Source: Mycobacterium sp. Z3061 (lineage in GTDB: Bacteria > Actinomycetota > Actinomycetes > Mycobacteriales > Mycobacteriaceae). From it: a DNA stretch of 64,000 nucleotides. Both the position numbers and the translations under genes were made by a program. The notes beneath the pieces are model-generated. The model did no database searches. It saw nothing but the letters and a program-made list of their open reading frames with translations, and had not been told where the DNA came from. The stretch covers positions 4,526,001-4,590,000 of the forward strand of contig NZ_CP134062.1 of NCBI RefSeq assembly GCF_031583025.1, read 5' to 3'. This document shows positions 47,031 through 57,417 of this stretch, piece after piece (within the stretch, counting starts at the first letter, position 1; each line of letters starts with the position of its first letter).

Positions 47031-50000
47031 TCAGGCGGTGGCTGCCAGCCCGGCGGCCAGCGCGGCCAGGGTGCGCTGCCACAGCTGTGTCAGGTGATCG
47101 ATTTCGGCCGGCGTGAACAGCGCCTCGCTCCACAGCACGGTGTTGACGAGTTGCTGGCCGGCCGGGGTGCCGCGGACCAACAGACTCATGTTGAGTGCGA
47201 AACGCAGCGGCAGATCCGGCTCGGGATCAACTGGCAACGCATCGATTTCCTGTCCGTCGATCAGCGTCCACGGTTCCTCGGTCACCATCCCGAGGTCCAG
47301 CCGGCCGAGGTAGTTGAAGAGCAGCTGCGGCTCGGCCGCCTGCTGCAATTCCGGGACGCGGGCGACGTATCGGAGTAACCCGTAATCCAGGCCGTCGCAG
47401 GGAACAGCTCCCAGCTGCGAGGTCACCGAATCCAGTAACGCCCGGGCCACTTCGGGCGCCGCCTCCAGGCGCTCGACGTCCACGGCGGTCGCCCCCACCC
47501 CGAGCCGAACGGGGAATGCTGCCGTGAACCAGCCGACGGTGTTCGTGGTGTCGGTGTCCATCAGGGCATCGGCGCGACCGTGGCTGTCCAGGGCGATCAG
47601 GGCTCCCCCGGACGGATCCTGCGACCGCAGCCGGCGCCAGCTCGCCAGCATGACCGTCACCGCGCACAACAGGATTTCGCGCATCCGGTCATCGCGGTTG
47701 AGGGTGCCCACCAGACGCTCAGTGACGTCGACCGGCGTCACCAGGTTGCTGACCCGCAGCATGGACCAGGTGTCCCGGGTCGGGTCCGGGTGGCGCGTAC
47801 CCAGCGCGGGATCGGCCTCGCGCAGCTGCGCACCCCAATACTCGCGCTGCGCGATGACTTCGGGAGCCACCGCCCTGTCCCACATCAACTCCGACCATCG
47901 GCGGTAGGACGTGAACTCCGGCAACGCCTTCGGCGCGGCGCCCGCGCGCAGCGATCGCCACCCCTCCGCGATGTCGCTGAGCAGGATGTGCCAGGACACC
48001 ACGTCCACCACCAGGTGGTGGATGGTCAACAGCAGCATCTGGCGCTCCGCAGCGCCGTCGAACCACACCGCGCGAATCATCGCGCCCGCGCGCGGGTCGA
48101 TCTCCTCTATCGCCCGGCGCGCCGAAGTTCGCACCAGCGAAGCTAGTTCGGTATCGGTCGAGACGTCGACCCGCGAGAGCAGTTTGGCAGCGGTCACGAC
48201 GCCGGGTTCCCGGGTGACCAGACGAGCACCGTCGGGTTTATCGGTGAGGATCGATCGCAGGGACTCGTGCCCGTCGAGCACGAGCTGCAGCAGCTGCTCT
48301 ATGGTCACGCGGTCGATGCCGGCGGGCAACCGCAGCAGGACCGTATTGGTGAAGCGCCGGAAGTTGCCGTGCTCGTTGACCCAGGACACGATCGGCAGCG
48401 GCGGCACCTCACCGTATTCGGCACCGGTGACCGCCGGTTCGGCCAACTCAGCCATGTCGACCGCGGCGGCGAGCTCACGAATCGTCGGCGCGGTGAACAA
48501 CATTCGCGGGCTCAGCGCCAGCCCGCGTCGCCTGGCCTTGTGCACCAGGCCGATCGCCACGATGCTGTCCAGCCCGAGCGTGAAGAAGTCGTCGTCCAGG
48601 TGGGGTGCCACACCGTTGAACTGTTCGGCGAACAGCTCGCTCAGCACTCGTTCGCTGTCGGTGGACGGCGTTACCGGTCCCCGGCTGCCAGTGGCGAGTT
48701 CGTCACGGGCCAACCGGTCGAGCGCGTGATTATCCAGCTTGCCGTTGGCATTGACCGGCAGCCCGGGTAGCGCCACGATGCGCGCCGGGACCATGTACGC
48801 GGGCAGTCGTTCCACGAGAGCGGCACGCAGCGCATGCGCCCCAGCCTGCGTATCATCCTGCCAGACAACGAAACTCACCAACGTCGCGCCCCCAGCACGC
48901 CGCACCACCGACACGGCCGCGTCGTGGACGCCAGGCTGGGATCGAAGTGCGCCCTCGATTTCGCCGATCTCGACCCGGTAGCCGCGGATCTTGACCTGAC
49001 CGTCGCCGCGCCCGAGGTAGGCCAGACCACCGTGCGGCAGGCGACGCACCAGGTCGCCGGTGCGGTACATACGTTGTCCGGGCCGGAACGGATCGGCCAC
49101 GAAGCGGGCGGCGGTCATCGCCGGCTGACCGATGTAACCCCGAGTCAACTGGTTGCCGGACAGGTAGAGCTCGCCCACGACTCCGTGCGGAACGCTGCGC
49201 AACGCCGAATCCAGGACGTAGCCGAGGGTTCCGGCGTTGACCGTGCCGATGGTCGGTGCCGGGTACTCCCGCACGGCGGCCACCACCGCCTCCACGGTCG
49301 CTTCGGTGGGCCCGTAGCAGTTGTACACGGCACCTGCCGGCAGCGAGCACAACTGCTGCCACAGCACACTATTGATCGCTTCACCGCCCAGTGCCAGCAC
49401 CGCGAGGTGGTGATCCGGCAGTCCGGCGGCCCGCAACTGGACGAGCATCGAGGGCGTGGTGTCGATCATGTCGATCTGGTGATCGGCCATCCCTTTCAAT
49501 AACTGGTCCGCGTCGCGCATCTCCTCCGCGTCGAACAGATGGATCCCGTGTCCGTCGAGCAGCCCGACCATAGGCTGCCACGACGCGTCGAAACTCATGG
49601 ACCAGGCGTGTGCGATGCGCATCGGGCGGCCCAGGCGCCGTCCCGCGGGCCGGTAGACGCGGTCGCGGTGGTCGGCGAAGTAGCTGACCAACGCGCCGTG
49701 GGTGCCGATCACGCCTTTCGGCTCACCGGTGGACCCGGACGTGAAGATGACGTAGGCGCTGTGCCCGGGATGGCGGGGCACGACGGGAGCGACAGCGTCA
49801 CGACGCGAAATGCGCTCAGCCACCACCGGGTCGTCGAGCATCAGGGCGGGGACCCGGCCCTCGATGAGTGCCGAACCGGCTTCGTCGGTGATCGCCAACG
49901 CCGGATCCGACTGGCGCAGCATGGATTCGATACGGGCGACCGGCAGGGTGACGTCCACCGGCAGATAGGCGGCACCGGCGCCCAGCACGCCGAGAACCGC

Positions 50001-51554
50001 CACGATGGATCGCGCCGAACGGGACAACACCAGTGCGACAACGGTTTCCGGACCGATCCCCCGCTCGCTGAGCTCTCCGGCCAGCCGCGCCGCCTCGGCA
50101 TGCAGTTCGGCGTAGGTCCAGCGGCCGCCGTCGCCGGCGGTCAGGGCGACGGCCCCGGGCGTGGTGCGCGTTTGTCGTTCGAACAACTCCCACACCGTGG
50201 CGTCGACCGCCGGCACTGCCCGGGTGCGGCGGTCACACTCGGCGCGCTCGGCCGCGGTCAGCACGTCCAGCGCCTCGGGCGTTCGGTCGCCGATGCCGGG
50301 CAGTTGGCGCAGCACCGCGACCAGGCGCTCGCAGAGCTGTGCGCCCGAAAGGTGCGGCAGCGCTTCCCTGATCGCCTCGACCACCACGATCAGTCGATCG
50401 TCGATCAGGTGCGAGACCACGGTCAGCGGGTAGTGGGTCAGGCTCTCGCCGGTCACCGGAAAGAACCGGGCGCCGTCGGCCGTGGTCACCGGGTGGACGG
50501 CGTCTTGCAGCGGGGCGTTCTCGAACACGAACAGGGTGTCGAACAGGGCGCCGGAACCGTGCGCGCGCTGCAGTTCCGAAAGACTCAGGTAGCCGATGCC
50601 GCGCATCGCCGACGAATCACGTTGCAGCCGCGCGCATTGTTCCACCACCGGCACCGTGCCGTGCACCGTGTGCACCACCGGAACGGTGTTGATGAACATT
50701 CCGACCATCGTCTCGACGCCGGGCAGTTGCTCGGGGCGACCGGAGACCACCGTGCCGAAGACGACGTCCCGGCGGTCGGTGAGCCGGCTGAGCACGAGCG
50801 CCCAGGCGAACATCACGGCGGTGTTCAGCGTCAGGCCGTTGCGCCCTGCCCAGTCCCGCAGCCGGCCCGTGTCACCGGCCGACAGCAGCAGATCCGATTT
50901 CTCCGGCACCCCTGGCGCGGCGGTGCTTTCGGCCAGCATCAGCGGTGCGGAGACACCCCGCAGATACTTCGTCCACTCGGCCGTTGCCGCCGCCCGGTCC
51001 TGCGTTGCGAGCCAGGCGATGTAGTCGCGGTACGGGCGGGGGGCGGGCAGGCCGTCGGCGCTGCCCCCCGCTTGGTAGACCGCGAGCATCTCGGTGAAGA
51101 ACACGCCGAGCCCCCAACCGTCCACCAGAATGTGGTGGGCGGTGACGATCATCCGGCGCCGGGTCTCGCCGGGCACCGTGAGCAGCACCACGCGCAGCGC
51201 GGGACCGCGACTCAACTCGAATGGGCGGTGCCGCTCCGAACGGGCTATCGCGTCGAATTCTGCTGGTGTGGCGGTCCTTTCAGACCAGGGCAGCTCCGCG
51301 TGCGCGGGCACGATCTGCACCGGCCTGGGCACGTCTCGATCCCAGAACGCCGCACGCAGGTTCGGGTGGCGCACCAGCATGGCCGCGGCGCTGCCTCGCA
51401 ACAATTCGACGTCGACCGGGCCGTCGATGTCGACGACGATCTGCATCGTGTAGATGTCGAGGCTGTCCTGCGCAAGGCGGGACAACGCGAACAGCCCTTC
51501 CTGTAAAGGACTGAGCGCCAGTACATCCTCGATCTGCGGCGGGGCGGAAGTCAC
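47031..51554 (-). CDS. mbtF: Mycobactin NRPS MbtF (C-A-PCP-E)
   Basis: 1507 residues from a GTG start, 20 bases before mbtB and 9 after mbtE. A condensation domain (HHILVDGWGLGVF, about 1-430), an adenylation domain (AYVIFTSGSTGEPKGVIGTHG, YGPTEATVEA, YRTGDLVRRL, about 450-950), a carrier (FFTLGLDSIVAIGLV) and an epimerisation-type domain (LLTIHHLVVDVVSWHIL, about 1070-1500). The pocket code by eye is D-A-W-D-A-G-C-V-E-K. In mycobactin assembly MbtF adds the terminal hydroxylysine. The family length is slightly shorter in M. tuberculosis. Confidence 0.93.
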   Translation of the reverse strand: MTSAPPQIEDVLALSPLQEGLFALSRLAQDSLDIYTMQIVVDIDGPVDVELLRGSAAAMLVRHPNLRAAFWDRDVPRPVQIVPAHAELPWSERTATPAEFDAIARSERHRPFELSRGPALRVVLLTVPGETRRRMIVTAHHILVDGWGLGVFFTEMLAVYQAGGSADGLPAPRPYRDYIAWLATQDRAAATAEWTKYLRGVSAPLMLAESTAAPGVPEKSDLLLSAGDTGRLRDWAGRNGLTLNTAVMFAWALVLSRLTDRRDVVFGTVVSGRPEQLPGVETMVGMFINTVPVVHTVHGTVPVVEQCARLQRDSSAMRGIGYLSLSELQRAHGSGALFDTLFVFENAPLQDAVHPVTTADGARFFPVTGESLTHYPLTVVSHLIDDRLIVVVEAIREALPHLSGAQLCERLVAVLRQLPGIGDRTPEALDVLTAAERAECDRRTRAVPAVDATVWELFERQTRTTPGAVALTAGDGGRWTYAELHAEAARLAGELSERGIGPETVVALVLSRSARSIVAVLGVLGAGAAYLPVDVTLPVARIESMLRQSDPALAITDEAGSALIEGRVPALMLDDPVVAERISRRDAVAPVVPRHPGHSAYVIFTSGSTGEPKGVIGTHGALVSYFADHRDRVYRPAGRRLGRPMRIAHAWSMSFDASWQPMVGLLDGHGIHLFDAEEMRDADQLLKGMADHQIDMIDTTPSMLVQLRAAGLPDHHLAVLALGGEAINSVLWQQLCSLPAGAVYNCYGPTEATVEAVVAAVREYPAPTIGTVNAGTLGYVLDSALRSVPHGVVGELYLSGNQLTRGYIGQPAMTAARFVADPFRPGQRMYRTGDLVRRLPHGGLAYLGRGDGQVKIRGYRVEIGEIEGALRSQPGVHDAAVSVVRRAGGATLVSFVVWQDDTQAGAHALRAALVERLPAYMVPARIVALPGLPVNANGKLDNHALDRLARDELATGSRGPVTPSTDSERVLSELFAEQFNGVAPHLDDDFFTLGLDSIVAIGLVHKARRRGLALSPRMLFTAPTIRELAAAVDMAELAEPAVTGAEYGEVPPLPIVSWVNEHGNFRRFTNTVLLRLPAGIDRVTIEQLLQLVLDGHESLRSILTDKPDGARLVTREPGVVTAAKLLSRVDVSTDTELASLVRTSARRAIEEIDPRAGAMIRAVWFDGAAERQMLLLTIHHLVVDVVSWHILLSDIAEGWRSLRAGAAPKALPEFTSYRRWSELMWDRAVAPEVIAQREYWGAQLREADPALGTRHPDPTRDTWSMLRVSNLVTPVDVTERLVGTLNRDDRMREILLCAVTVMLASWRRLRSQDPSGGALIALDSHGRADALMDTDTTNTVGWFTAAFPVRLGVGATAVDVERLEAAPEVARALLDSVTSQLGAVPCDGLDYGLLRYVARVPELQQAAEPQLLFNYLGRLDLGMVTEEPWTLIDGQEIDALPVDPEPDLPLRFALNMSLLVRGTPAGQQLVNTVLWSEALFTPAEIDHLTQLWQRTLAALAAGLAATA

Positions 51555-51563
51555 GGGCGCCCG

Positions 51564-54500
51564 CTACTGCTGCTGCCACGAGGCGTTGAGCGCGGCCAGG
51601 GCGTCGGCATCCAGTCCCGACGCACTCATCGGCGCGCTCTGGACGTCCCGCTCCCCGGTATCCGCCTGCGCCGCAGCCACGTTGGCGGCCGCGTCCACCG
51701 CGCCGGCCACCTCGGCGAGGGTCATGTGCTCGAAGAGCATCGCCGGAGCCAGCGCGAGGCCCGCCGCATTGGCACGCGCCGACATCTGCACGGCGATGAC
51801 GCTGTCGCCGCCGAGTGCGAAGAAGTTGTCTTCGCGGTCCACGCCGGAGATCTCCAACAACTCCTCCAACAGGGCGATCAAAGCTTGTTCGGTCTCGGCG
51901 GAGCCGACGGCCTTCGCGGCTTGCGTTTCCAGCTGGGCGGGCGCCGCCAGCAGGGCCGCCATGACGTCGTCCGGCAACAGCTCCAGCTCCGAAACCGGCC
52001 GGTCCGGGGCCGTCACGAAGGCGTCGAGCACTGCACCGAATGCGTCGGCCAGATGCCGAACCGTCTGCGGTTCATACAGATCGGCACTGGCGAGGAACCG
52101 CACCTCAAGTCCCCCGTCGGGTTGCACGCTCACACTGACGTCGAGGTCGAGCAGCGAAACCTCGAACTCCATGGGAATGGGCACCACCGTCGTTCCGCCT
52201 GTCGCCAGATCACGTGGCGCCTGCGCCCAGTCCTCGGTGCGGAAGTGCAGCGAGCATTGGAAAAACGGATGGTTGCGGGCACTCGAGCGTGGCGGGTTGA
52301 GCGCTTCGACCAGCCGGTCGATCGGAAGTTCCTGGTGCGACAACGCGTCGAGTGCCGTTGCACGGCAACGCGCCAGGGCACCTCGCAGAATGGGATCGCC
52401 CGTCAGGTCGTTGCGCAACGCCAACACATTGGCGAACGGTCCGTCCACCTTCGCCACGGCCAGGTCATCGCGGGACGCGACCGGAGTTCCGACGGCGATG
52501 TCCGTGGCTCCCCCGACCCGGTGCAGCAACACGGCCAGGGCGGTCTGATAGACCATGAATTCACTGGCGCCGCTGTGATCCGCCAGCTGAGTCAACCGGG
52601 CACGCCGCGCCGCCGGCACCGTGAACGTCACGACCTCGGCGCGTTGTCCCACCACCGGTGGACGCGGATGGTCGGCCGCCATCGGGATTTCGGCGGGCAG
52701 CCCGGCCAGCGCCTCGCACCAATGGGCCAGCTCGGCCGCGGCCCACTCACCCGGCGTATCGAAGGTATCCCGTTGCCATAGCGCGTAATCGACGAACTGC
52801 AGTGGCAGCGGTTCCCACTGCGGCGCGCGGCCCGTCGCACGCGCCCGGTATGCGGTGACGAGGTCTTCGTAGATGACGCCGAGCGAGTTGTGATCGGTGA
52901 CGATGTGGTGGATGAGCACGACGAGTATGTGCGTGCCGGGGTCGAGCACCAGCAGTGTCGGCCGGATCAGCGGGCCGGACGTCAGGTCGAACAGGTAGCG
53001 GCGCAGCTCGGCGGTCATCGCGTCGGCCCGGTCGGCGCTGATCTCGGTCACCGCGAGGTCCAACTTCAGGGTGGGGCGCACCGACTGATACGGAATGCCC
53101 TCGTGCTCAACGAAAACGGTGCGCAGCGCCTCGTGCCTGGCCACCACGTCGTTGAGCGAGGCGGTGAGGGCGGCGATATCCAGCGGTCCGGTGAAGCGCA
53201 GCGTGAGTCCCAGGTTGAAGACGTCGTTGGGCCCCCGCATCCGGTGCTGGAACCACATGGCCAACTGGGAGTAGGACAACGGCGGACGCTCGGGGCGAAT
53301 CGTCGCGGCGAGTTCCGGACGGCCCGATGGCCCTGCCGATACCCCGGTACCGAACTCCTCATCGAGGTCCATACCGTCAAAGTCGATGTCGTCGAGGTCG
53401 ATGCCGAACAAGGCACGGAACTGCTCGACCAACAACGCCGCCAGACCCGCCGGCGTCGGCGCATCGAAAACGGTGCGCACGCTGCAGTCCACCCCGATCT
53501 CGGAGCGGATCTGGGCGACCAGACGAGCCGCCAGCAGCGAGTGACCACCCAGATCGAAAAACGAATCGTCGGCGCCGACCCGCTCCAACTCGAAGAGGTG
53601 GCCGAAGATCGCACACACCCGTCGCTCCGTCGGCGTCACCGGCGCGCGGTAACTGCGGGCGTTCACCGGGGTCGGTGCGGGCAGTGCGCGTCTGTCCAGC
53701 TTGCCGTGCACGGTCAGGGGGATCTCCGTGATCACCGCGGCCGCCGTCGGCACCATGTAGTGCGGCAGCACGGCCGCGGCATGTGCGTGAATGTCGTTGA
53801 CGTCCAATTCAGTTGGACCCGACAGGGGGGACGCCGCCGGCACCACGTAGGCGACCAGTCGCGCCCCCGCCGGGGATTCCTCCGCGAGCACCAGGCAGTG
53901 CCGCACCGCCGGGTGCGAGGCGATCACCGACTCGACCTCTCCGAGTTCGATCCGGAAACCGCGCACCTTGACCTGTTCGTCGGCGCGGCCGACGAATTCC
54001 AGGTTCCCGGCCAGGTTGCGCCGGACCAGATCTCCAGTCCGGTAGAGCCGCATCCCGGGATTGAACGGGTCGGCGACGAATCGTTGCGCGGTCAGCCCGG
54101 GACGGCCGAGGTAGCCACGGGCCAGTTGCGCACCGCCCAGGTACAGCTCCCCGACCACTTCGGCCGGCACCGGCCGCAACTCCTGGTCGAGTACGTAGGT
54201 GTAGACGTTCTGGTTCGGCCTGCCGATAGGCACGACGCCCGGGCCCTGGTGGCCCTCGACGGGCATGTGCGTGGCACAGATGACCGCCTCCGTCGGACCG
54301 TAGTGGTTGCGCAGCGTGGCATCGAAGTGACCGGCGAACCTGTCGGCGACCTCGCCGGGCAGCGCTTCCCCGCCCACCGGCACCTGCCGCAACTGCCGCC
54401 ACTGGCTCGCCTGCGGCAGCAGCAACAGGGTGCTCAACATCGAGGGCACCATGTGCAGCACGGTGACCCCGTGGCGGCCGATCAGGTCTGCGACGTAGGA

Positions 54501-56594
54501 AACCTCGCTGAAGGCATCGGCTTTCGGCACGATCAGCCGCGCGCCGATGGACAGCGGCGCGAAGATCTCCATCACCGACGCGTCGAAGCTCACCGATGAC
54601 GTCTGCAAAAGCCGGTCCGTTGCGGTCAGGCTCCATTCTTCGAGGAACCCGGCCATGTGTTCGGCGATCGCATGATGCGGGACCGCCACACCCTTGGGCT
54701 GTCCGGTGGAACCGGACGTGTAGATGACGTAGGCGAGGTGCTCCGGCCGTAGCGGGCGGCGCCGGTCGGTGTCGGTGGGCGCGGCGCTCGACAACGCGGC
54801 GGCCTCCTGCTCAGCCTTGCGGAACTCGTCGTGGCCGATGACCAGTGCCGGGCGGGCGTCGTCGAGCAGGTAGTCGATGCGCTCGCGGGGAAAGGCCGGG
54901 TCGATCGGCAGGTAGGCCCCGCCGGCCTTCAGCACGGCGAACATGGCGACCACGAAGTCGACGGACGTCGTCATGCGCAGGCCGACAATGTCGTCGGGCC
55001 CGATCCCGTTCCCGATCAGCCAGTGCGCCAACCGATTTGCCCGATCATGCAGTTGCGCATAGCTGAGCTCGGTGTCCTCGAACACCAACGCGACCGCGTC
55101 CGGGGTGGTCGCGGCGGCCGTTTCCAGCGCGGCAACGGCGGTGCTCGCCGGCCTCTGGACCAGGACGCCGTGGGACTGCGTCAGCACTGCCTCCCACTCG
55201 CCCGGCTCCAGCAGATCCAGCCTGTTGACCCGACGTCCAGGCTCGGCCAGCGCGCTCGTGAGCAGCTGCCGATAGTGCCGCAGCAACTGCCCGACAAGCT
55301 CGTCGCACAGCACGTCGGTCTGATATTCGAATTCGGCGGACATGCCCTGTGGGTCGAGCACCACCGCCAGCGCGAGTGGGATCGGGGCGGACACCGCGCC
55401 CAGTTCGAGCTGTCGGGTCGTGACACCCGCGAATTGGAGTCCGGTCACGCTCTTGCGCATGCTGAAGCCCAGCCGGACCAGTCGGTCCATCCCGTCGTGT
55501 CCGGCGCTGCGCTCCGGGTTCAGTTCGCGCACAACGCGATCGAGGCCGACCGACTGGTGGGCGAATGCTTCGAGGCAGATGTTTCGCACGTCGTCGACCA
55601 GTGAGGTGAACGTATCCTCGGGCCGTACGCGGATGCGCAGCAGCAGCGTGTTCCCGAAGTATCCGATCGCCCCCTCGGTCGCGGCCCGGCGCTCGGTGAC
55701 CGGAACCGAAACCAGGAAGTCGGCGGCGCCGGTGTACCGCCGCACCAGGGCGCCGTATGCCGCCAGCAACACCATGAACGGTGTCGCGGAACGTTCCCGG
55801 GCGAAGCCCTCGATCCGGGAGGACAGGTCCGTGGGCAGTGTCGCCGTTCGGTGTGCGGCCCCGGTCGATGGATTCGGCGCGGCGCCGCCGGGCAACTCCA
55901 GCGGATCGGGCACCGGTGACAGAGTCGAGCGCCAGTAGTCGACGTCGGCTTCGGCGACGTCCGGGGATCGGTCCACGACCTCGACCGCGATGTACTGCTG
56001 CGGTTCGGCACCGGTCAAGGCGGAGTCATAGGCCGCACTCAGCTCGCCGAAGAAGACGGCCCAGCAGTCGTCGTCCCAGCAGATGTGATGCGCCACCAAC
56101 AGCAATACGGATTCGCCCGGAGCTCTACGCACCAGGGTCATCCGCAGCGGCAACTCACTGGTGAGGTCGAACGGCTTACCGAATTCGCTTCGTGCCAGCG
56201 CGTCGATCTGCTGCCGTTCACCCGGAACATCCCGCACCTGCCAGGGCAGGTCGACATCGTCGCGGAAGACCTGGTACGGCTCACCCTCGGAATCGACGCC
56301 GTAGGTGGTGCGCAAGATGGCATGCCGCGCAACGACAGTCGCGAAGGCCGCGCGCAGCCGCGCCTCGTCGAGCGCGCCGGTCAACTGGTAGGCGACGCAG
56401 ATGTTCAGCGTGGCGTCCGATGGGTTCATGGCCTGCACGAACCACATCCGGCGTTGTCCGGCGGACAGACCGTAGCGTTCCCCCGCCGAGATCATCGTCC
56501 GTTGGGCTGATTCGGCCGTCGCTAAACCACTTTGGGCGATCCGCTGACGCAACAGCTCGCGCCGGCGTTCCTGCACGGTCCTGGCATCGGCCAT
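51564..56594 (-). CDS. mbtE: Mycobactin NRPS MbtE (C-A-PCP-C-PCP)
   Basis: 1676 residues, close to M. tuberculosis MbtE. Condensation domain with HHICWDDDCWAVF (about 40-470), adenylation domain with YVIYTSGSTGQPKGVAVPHH and NHYGPTEAVICATH (about 485-985), carrier SFFDLGGHSLLAARLV, a second condensation domain with IHHIVTDHNSLGVI (about 1130-1560) and a final carrier NFFALGGDSVIAVQMS. It incorporates the acylated hydroxylysine in mycobactin. It is first of the leftward mbtE-mbtF-mbtB operon; an IdeR-like box lies 82 bases upstream of its ATG. Confidence 0.94.
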   Translation of the reverse strand: MADARTVQERRRELLRQRIAQSGLATAESAQRTMISAGERYGLSAGQRRMWFVQAMNPSDATLNICVAYQLTGALDEARLRAAFATVVARHAILRTTYGVDSEGEPYQVFRDDVDLPWQVRDVPGERQQIDALARSEFGKPFDLTSELPLRMTLVRRAPGESVLLLVAHHICWDDDCWAVFFGELSAAYDSALTGAEPQQYIAVEVVDRSPDVAEADVDYWRSTLSPVPDPLELPGGAAPNPSTGAAHRTATLPTDLSSRIEGFARERSATPFMVLLAAYGALVRRYTGAADFLVSVPVTERRAATEGAIGYFGNTLLLRIRVRPEDTFTSLVDDVRNICLEAFAHQSVGLDRVVRELNPERSAGHDGMDRLVRLGFSMRKSVTGLQFAGVTTRQLELGAVSAPIPLALAVVLDPQGMSAEFEYQTDVLCDELVGQLLRHYRQLLTSALAEPGRRVNRLDLLEPGEWEAVLTQSHGVLVQRPASTAVAALETAAATTPDAVALVFEDTELSYAQLHDRANRLAHWLIGNGIGPDDIVGLRMTTSVDFVVAMFAVLKAGGAYLPIDPAFPRERIDYLLDDARPALVIGHDEFRKAEQEAAALSSAAPTDTDRRRPLRPEHLAYVIYTSGSTGQPKGVAVPHHAIAEHMAGFLEEWSLTATDRLLQTSSVSFDASVMEIFAPLSIGARLIVPKADAFSEVSYVADLIGRHGVTVLHMVPSMLSTLLLLPQASQWRQLRQVPVGGEALPGEVADRFAGHFDATLRNHYGPTEAVICATHMPVEGHQGPGVVPIGRPNQNVYTYVLDQELRPVPAEVVGELYLGGAQLARGYLGRPGLTAQRFVADPFNPGMRLYRTGDLVRRNLAGNLEFVGRADEQVKVRGFRIELGEVESVIASHPAVRHCLVLAEESPAGARLVAYVVPAASPLSGPTELDVNDIHAHAAAVLPHYMVPTAAAVITEIPLTVHGKLDRRALPAPTPVNARSYRAPVTPTERRVCAIFGHLFELERVGADDSFFDLGGHSLLAARLVAQIRSEIGVDCSVRTVFDAPTPAGLAALLVEQFRALFGIDLDDIDFDGMDLDEEFGTGVSAGPSGRPELAATIRPERPPLSYSQLAMWFQHRMRGPNDVFNLGLTLRFTGPLDIAALTASLNDVVARHEALRTVFVEHEGIPYQSVRPTLKLDLAVTEISADRADAMTAELRRYLFDLTSGPLIRPTLLVLDPGTHILVVLIHHIVTDHNSLGVIYEDLVTAYRARATGRAPQWEPLPLQFVDYALWQRDTFDTPGEWAAAELAHWCEALAGLPAEIPMAADHPRPPVVGQRAEVVTFTVPAARRARLTQLADHSGASEFMVYQTALAVLLHRVGGATDIAVGTPVASRDDLAVAKVDGPFANVLALRNDLTGDPILRGALARCRATALDALSHQELPIDRLVEALNPPRSSARNHPFFQCSLHFRTEDWAQAPRDLATGGTTVVPIPMEFEVSLLDLDVSVSVQPDGGLEVRFLASADLYEPQTVRHLADAFGAVLDAFVTAPDRPVSELELLPDDVMAALLAAPAQLETQAAKAVGSAETEQALIALLEELLEISGVDREDNFFALGGDSVIAVQMSARANAAGLALAPAMLFEHMTLAEVAGAVDAAANVAAAQADTGERDVQSAPMSASGLDADALAALNASWQQQ

Positions 56595-56675
56595 GGCTGG
56601 TTCACCTCCTCCTCCCAGGCGGGCGCTCAGCCCCGGCCGACCTTCCTCGTCGGACCCCGGCTGTCGGCCAGGAGA

Positions 56676-56694
56676 TTATGTTAGCCTTCGCTAA
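56676..56694. promoter_or_regulatory. IdeR-like iron box between mbtE and mbtK
   Basis: TTATGTTAGCCTTCGCTAA matches the 19-bp IdeR consensus TTAGGTTAGGCTAACCTAA at 14 positions. It lies between the divergent mbtE and mbtK-like genes and would repress both in iron-replete cells. Confidence 0.85.
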
Positions 56695-56759
56695 GTTGGG
56701 GGCTGGATGCGGGCAGCACCGCCGAACCTGCCGCCGTGTTCGCGCGAGAGGACAATTCC

Positions 56760-57344
56760 GTGCCGGAAGTAACGGGGATTGACCCGCTGGACCTGCTGCA
56801 CCGGCGCGCCACACCCGAGCACGACGGACTACCGGGCACTTTCTCGCTGCGTCCGCTGGATCTGGACCGCGACCTCGATGCGCTGCACTCATGGATGAAC
56901 GACCCCGAAGTCGCGCGCTACTGGAACAAAGCCTGGCCACGCGAACAGATCGCGTCCTACCTGCGCGAACAGCAACTCAGCGCGCATTCGACCCCGTACG
57001 TTGGCGAACTGGACGGCGTCCCGATGAGCTACTGGGAGCTCTACCGCGCCGATCTCGATCCGCTGGCGCGGTACTACGACGCCCGCGAGCACGATGCCGG
57101 CGTCCATCTACTGCTGGGTCCCGCCGACTGCCGCGGACGCAGACTGGCCGCGGATCTGTTGCGCGTGGTGTCGGGCTGGCAATTGGATGCCGATCCGCTC
57201 GCCACCCGGGTGATCGGTGAACCGGACGCCACCAACGTGCGCCTCATCCGGGTCGCCGCACTGGCGGGCTTTCGGCACGTCACGGACATCGACCTGCCCC
57301 ACAAGCGGGCGGCCCTGCTGATACGGGCACGGGACTCAGGCTGA
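56760..57344 (+). CDS. mbtK: Siderophore lysine N-acyltransferase, MbtK/IucB-type GNAT
   Basis: 194 residues from GTG 56760 with GAGAGGA upstream; an in-frame GTG at 56736 is less likely. The sequence follows the IucB/RhbD/MbtK acyltransferase family: LDALHSWMNDPEVARYWNKAWP, MSYWELYRADLDPLARYYDAREHDAGVHLLLGP, CRGRRLAADLLRV and RVIGEPDATNVRLIRVAALAGFRHV. It would attach the fatty acyl chain to the lysine N6 of mycobactin. In M. tuberculosis mbtK is in the separate mbt-2 locus; here the only candidate sits inside mbt-1, divergent from mbtE. Confidence 0.78.
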   Translation: MPEVTGIDPLDLLHRRATPEHDGLPGTFSLRPLDLDRDLDALHSWMNDPEVARYWNKAWPREQIASYLREQQLSAHSTPYVGELDGVPMSYWELYRADLDPLARYYDAREHDAGVHLLLGPADCRGRRLAADLLRVVSGWQLDADPLATRVIGEPDATNVRLIRVAALAGFRHVTDIDLPHKRAALLIRARDSG

Positions 57345-57373
57345 GCGGATCGGCCCGATCCGGTCCGGGCAGC

Positions 57374-57392
57374 TTATGTTAGCCTTCGCTTA
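57374..57392 (+). promoter_or_regulatory. Second IdeR-like box ahead of the thioesterase-mbtC-mbtD operon
   Basis: TTATGTTAGCCTTCGCTTA is identical to the box at 56676 in its first 17 bases and matches 13 of 19 consensus positions. It lies 25 bases before the thioesterase ATG, so the downstream operon has its own iron-controlled promoter. Confidence 0.78.
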
Positions 57393-57417
57393 GTTTGCAG
57401 AGGAGAGGTAGGGCGGC

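Noticed and set aside
49539..51506. Plus-strand frame of about 650 codons
   Set aside because: It is antisense to mbtF and has no recognisable protein features.
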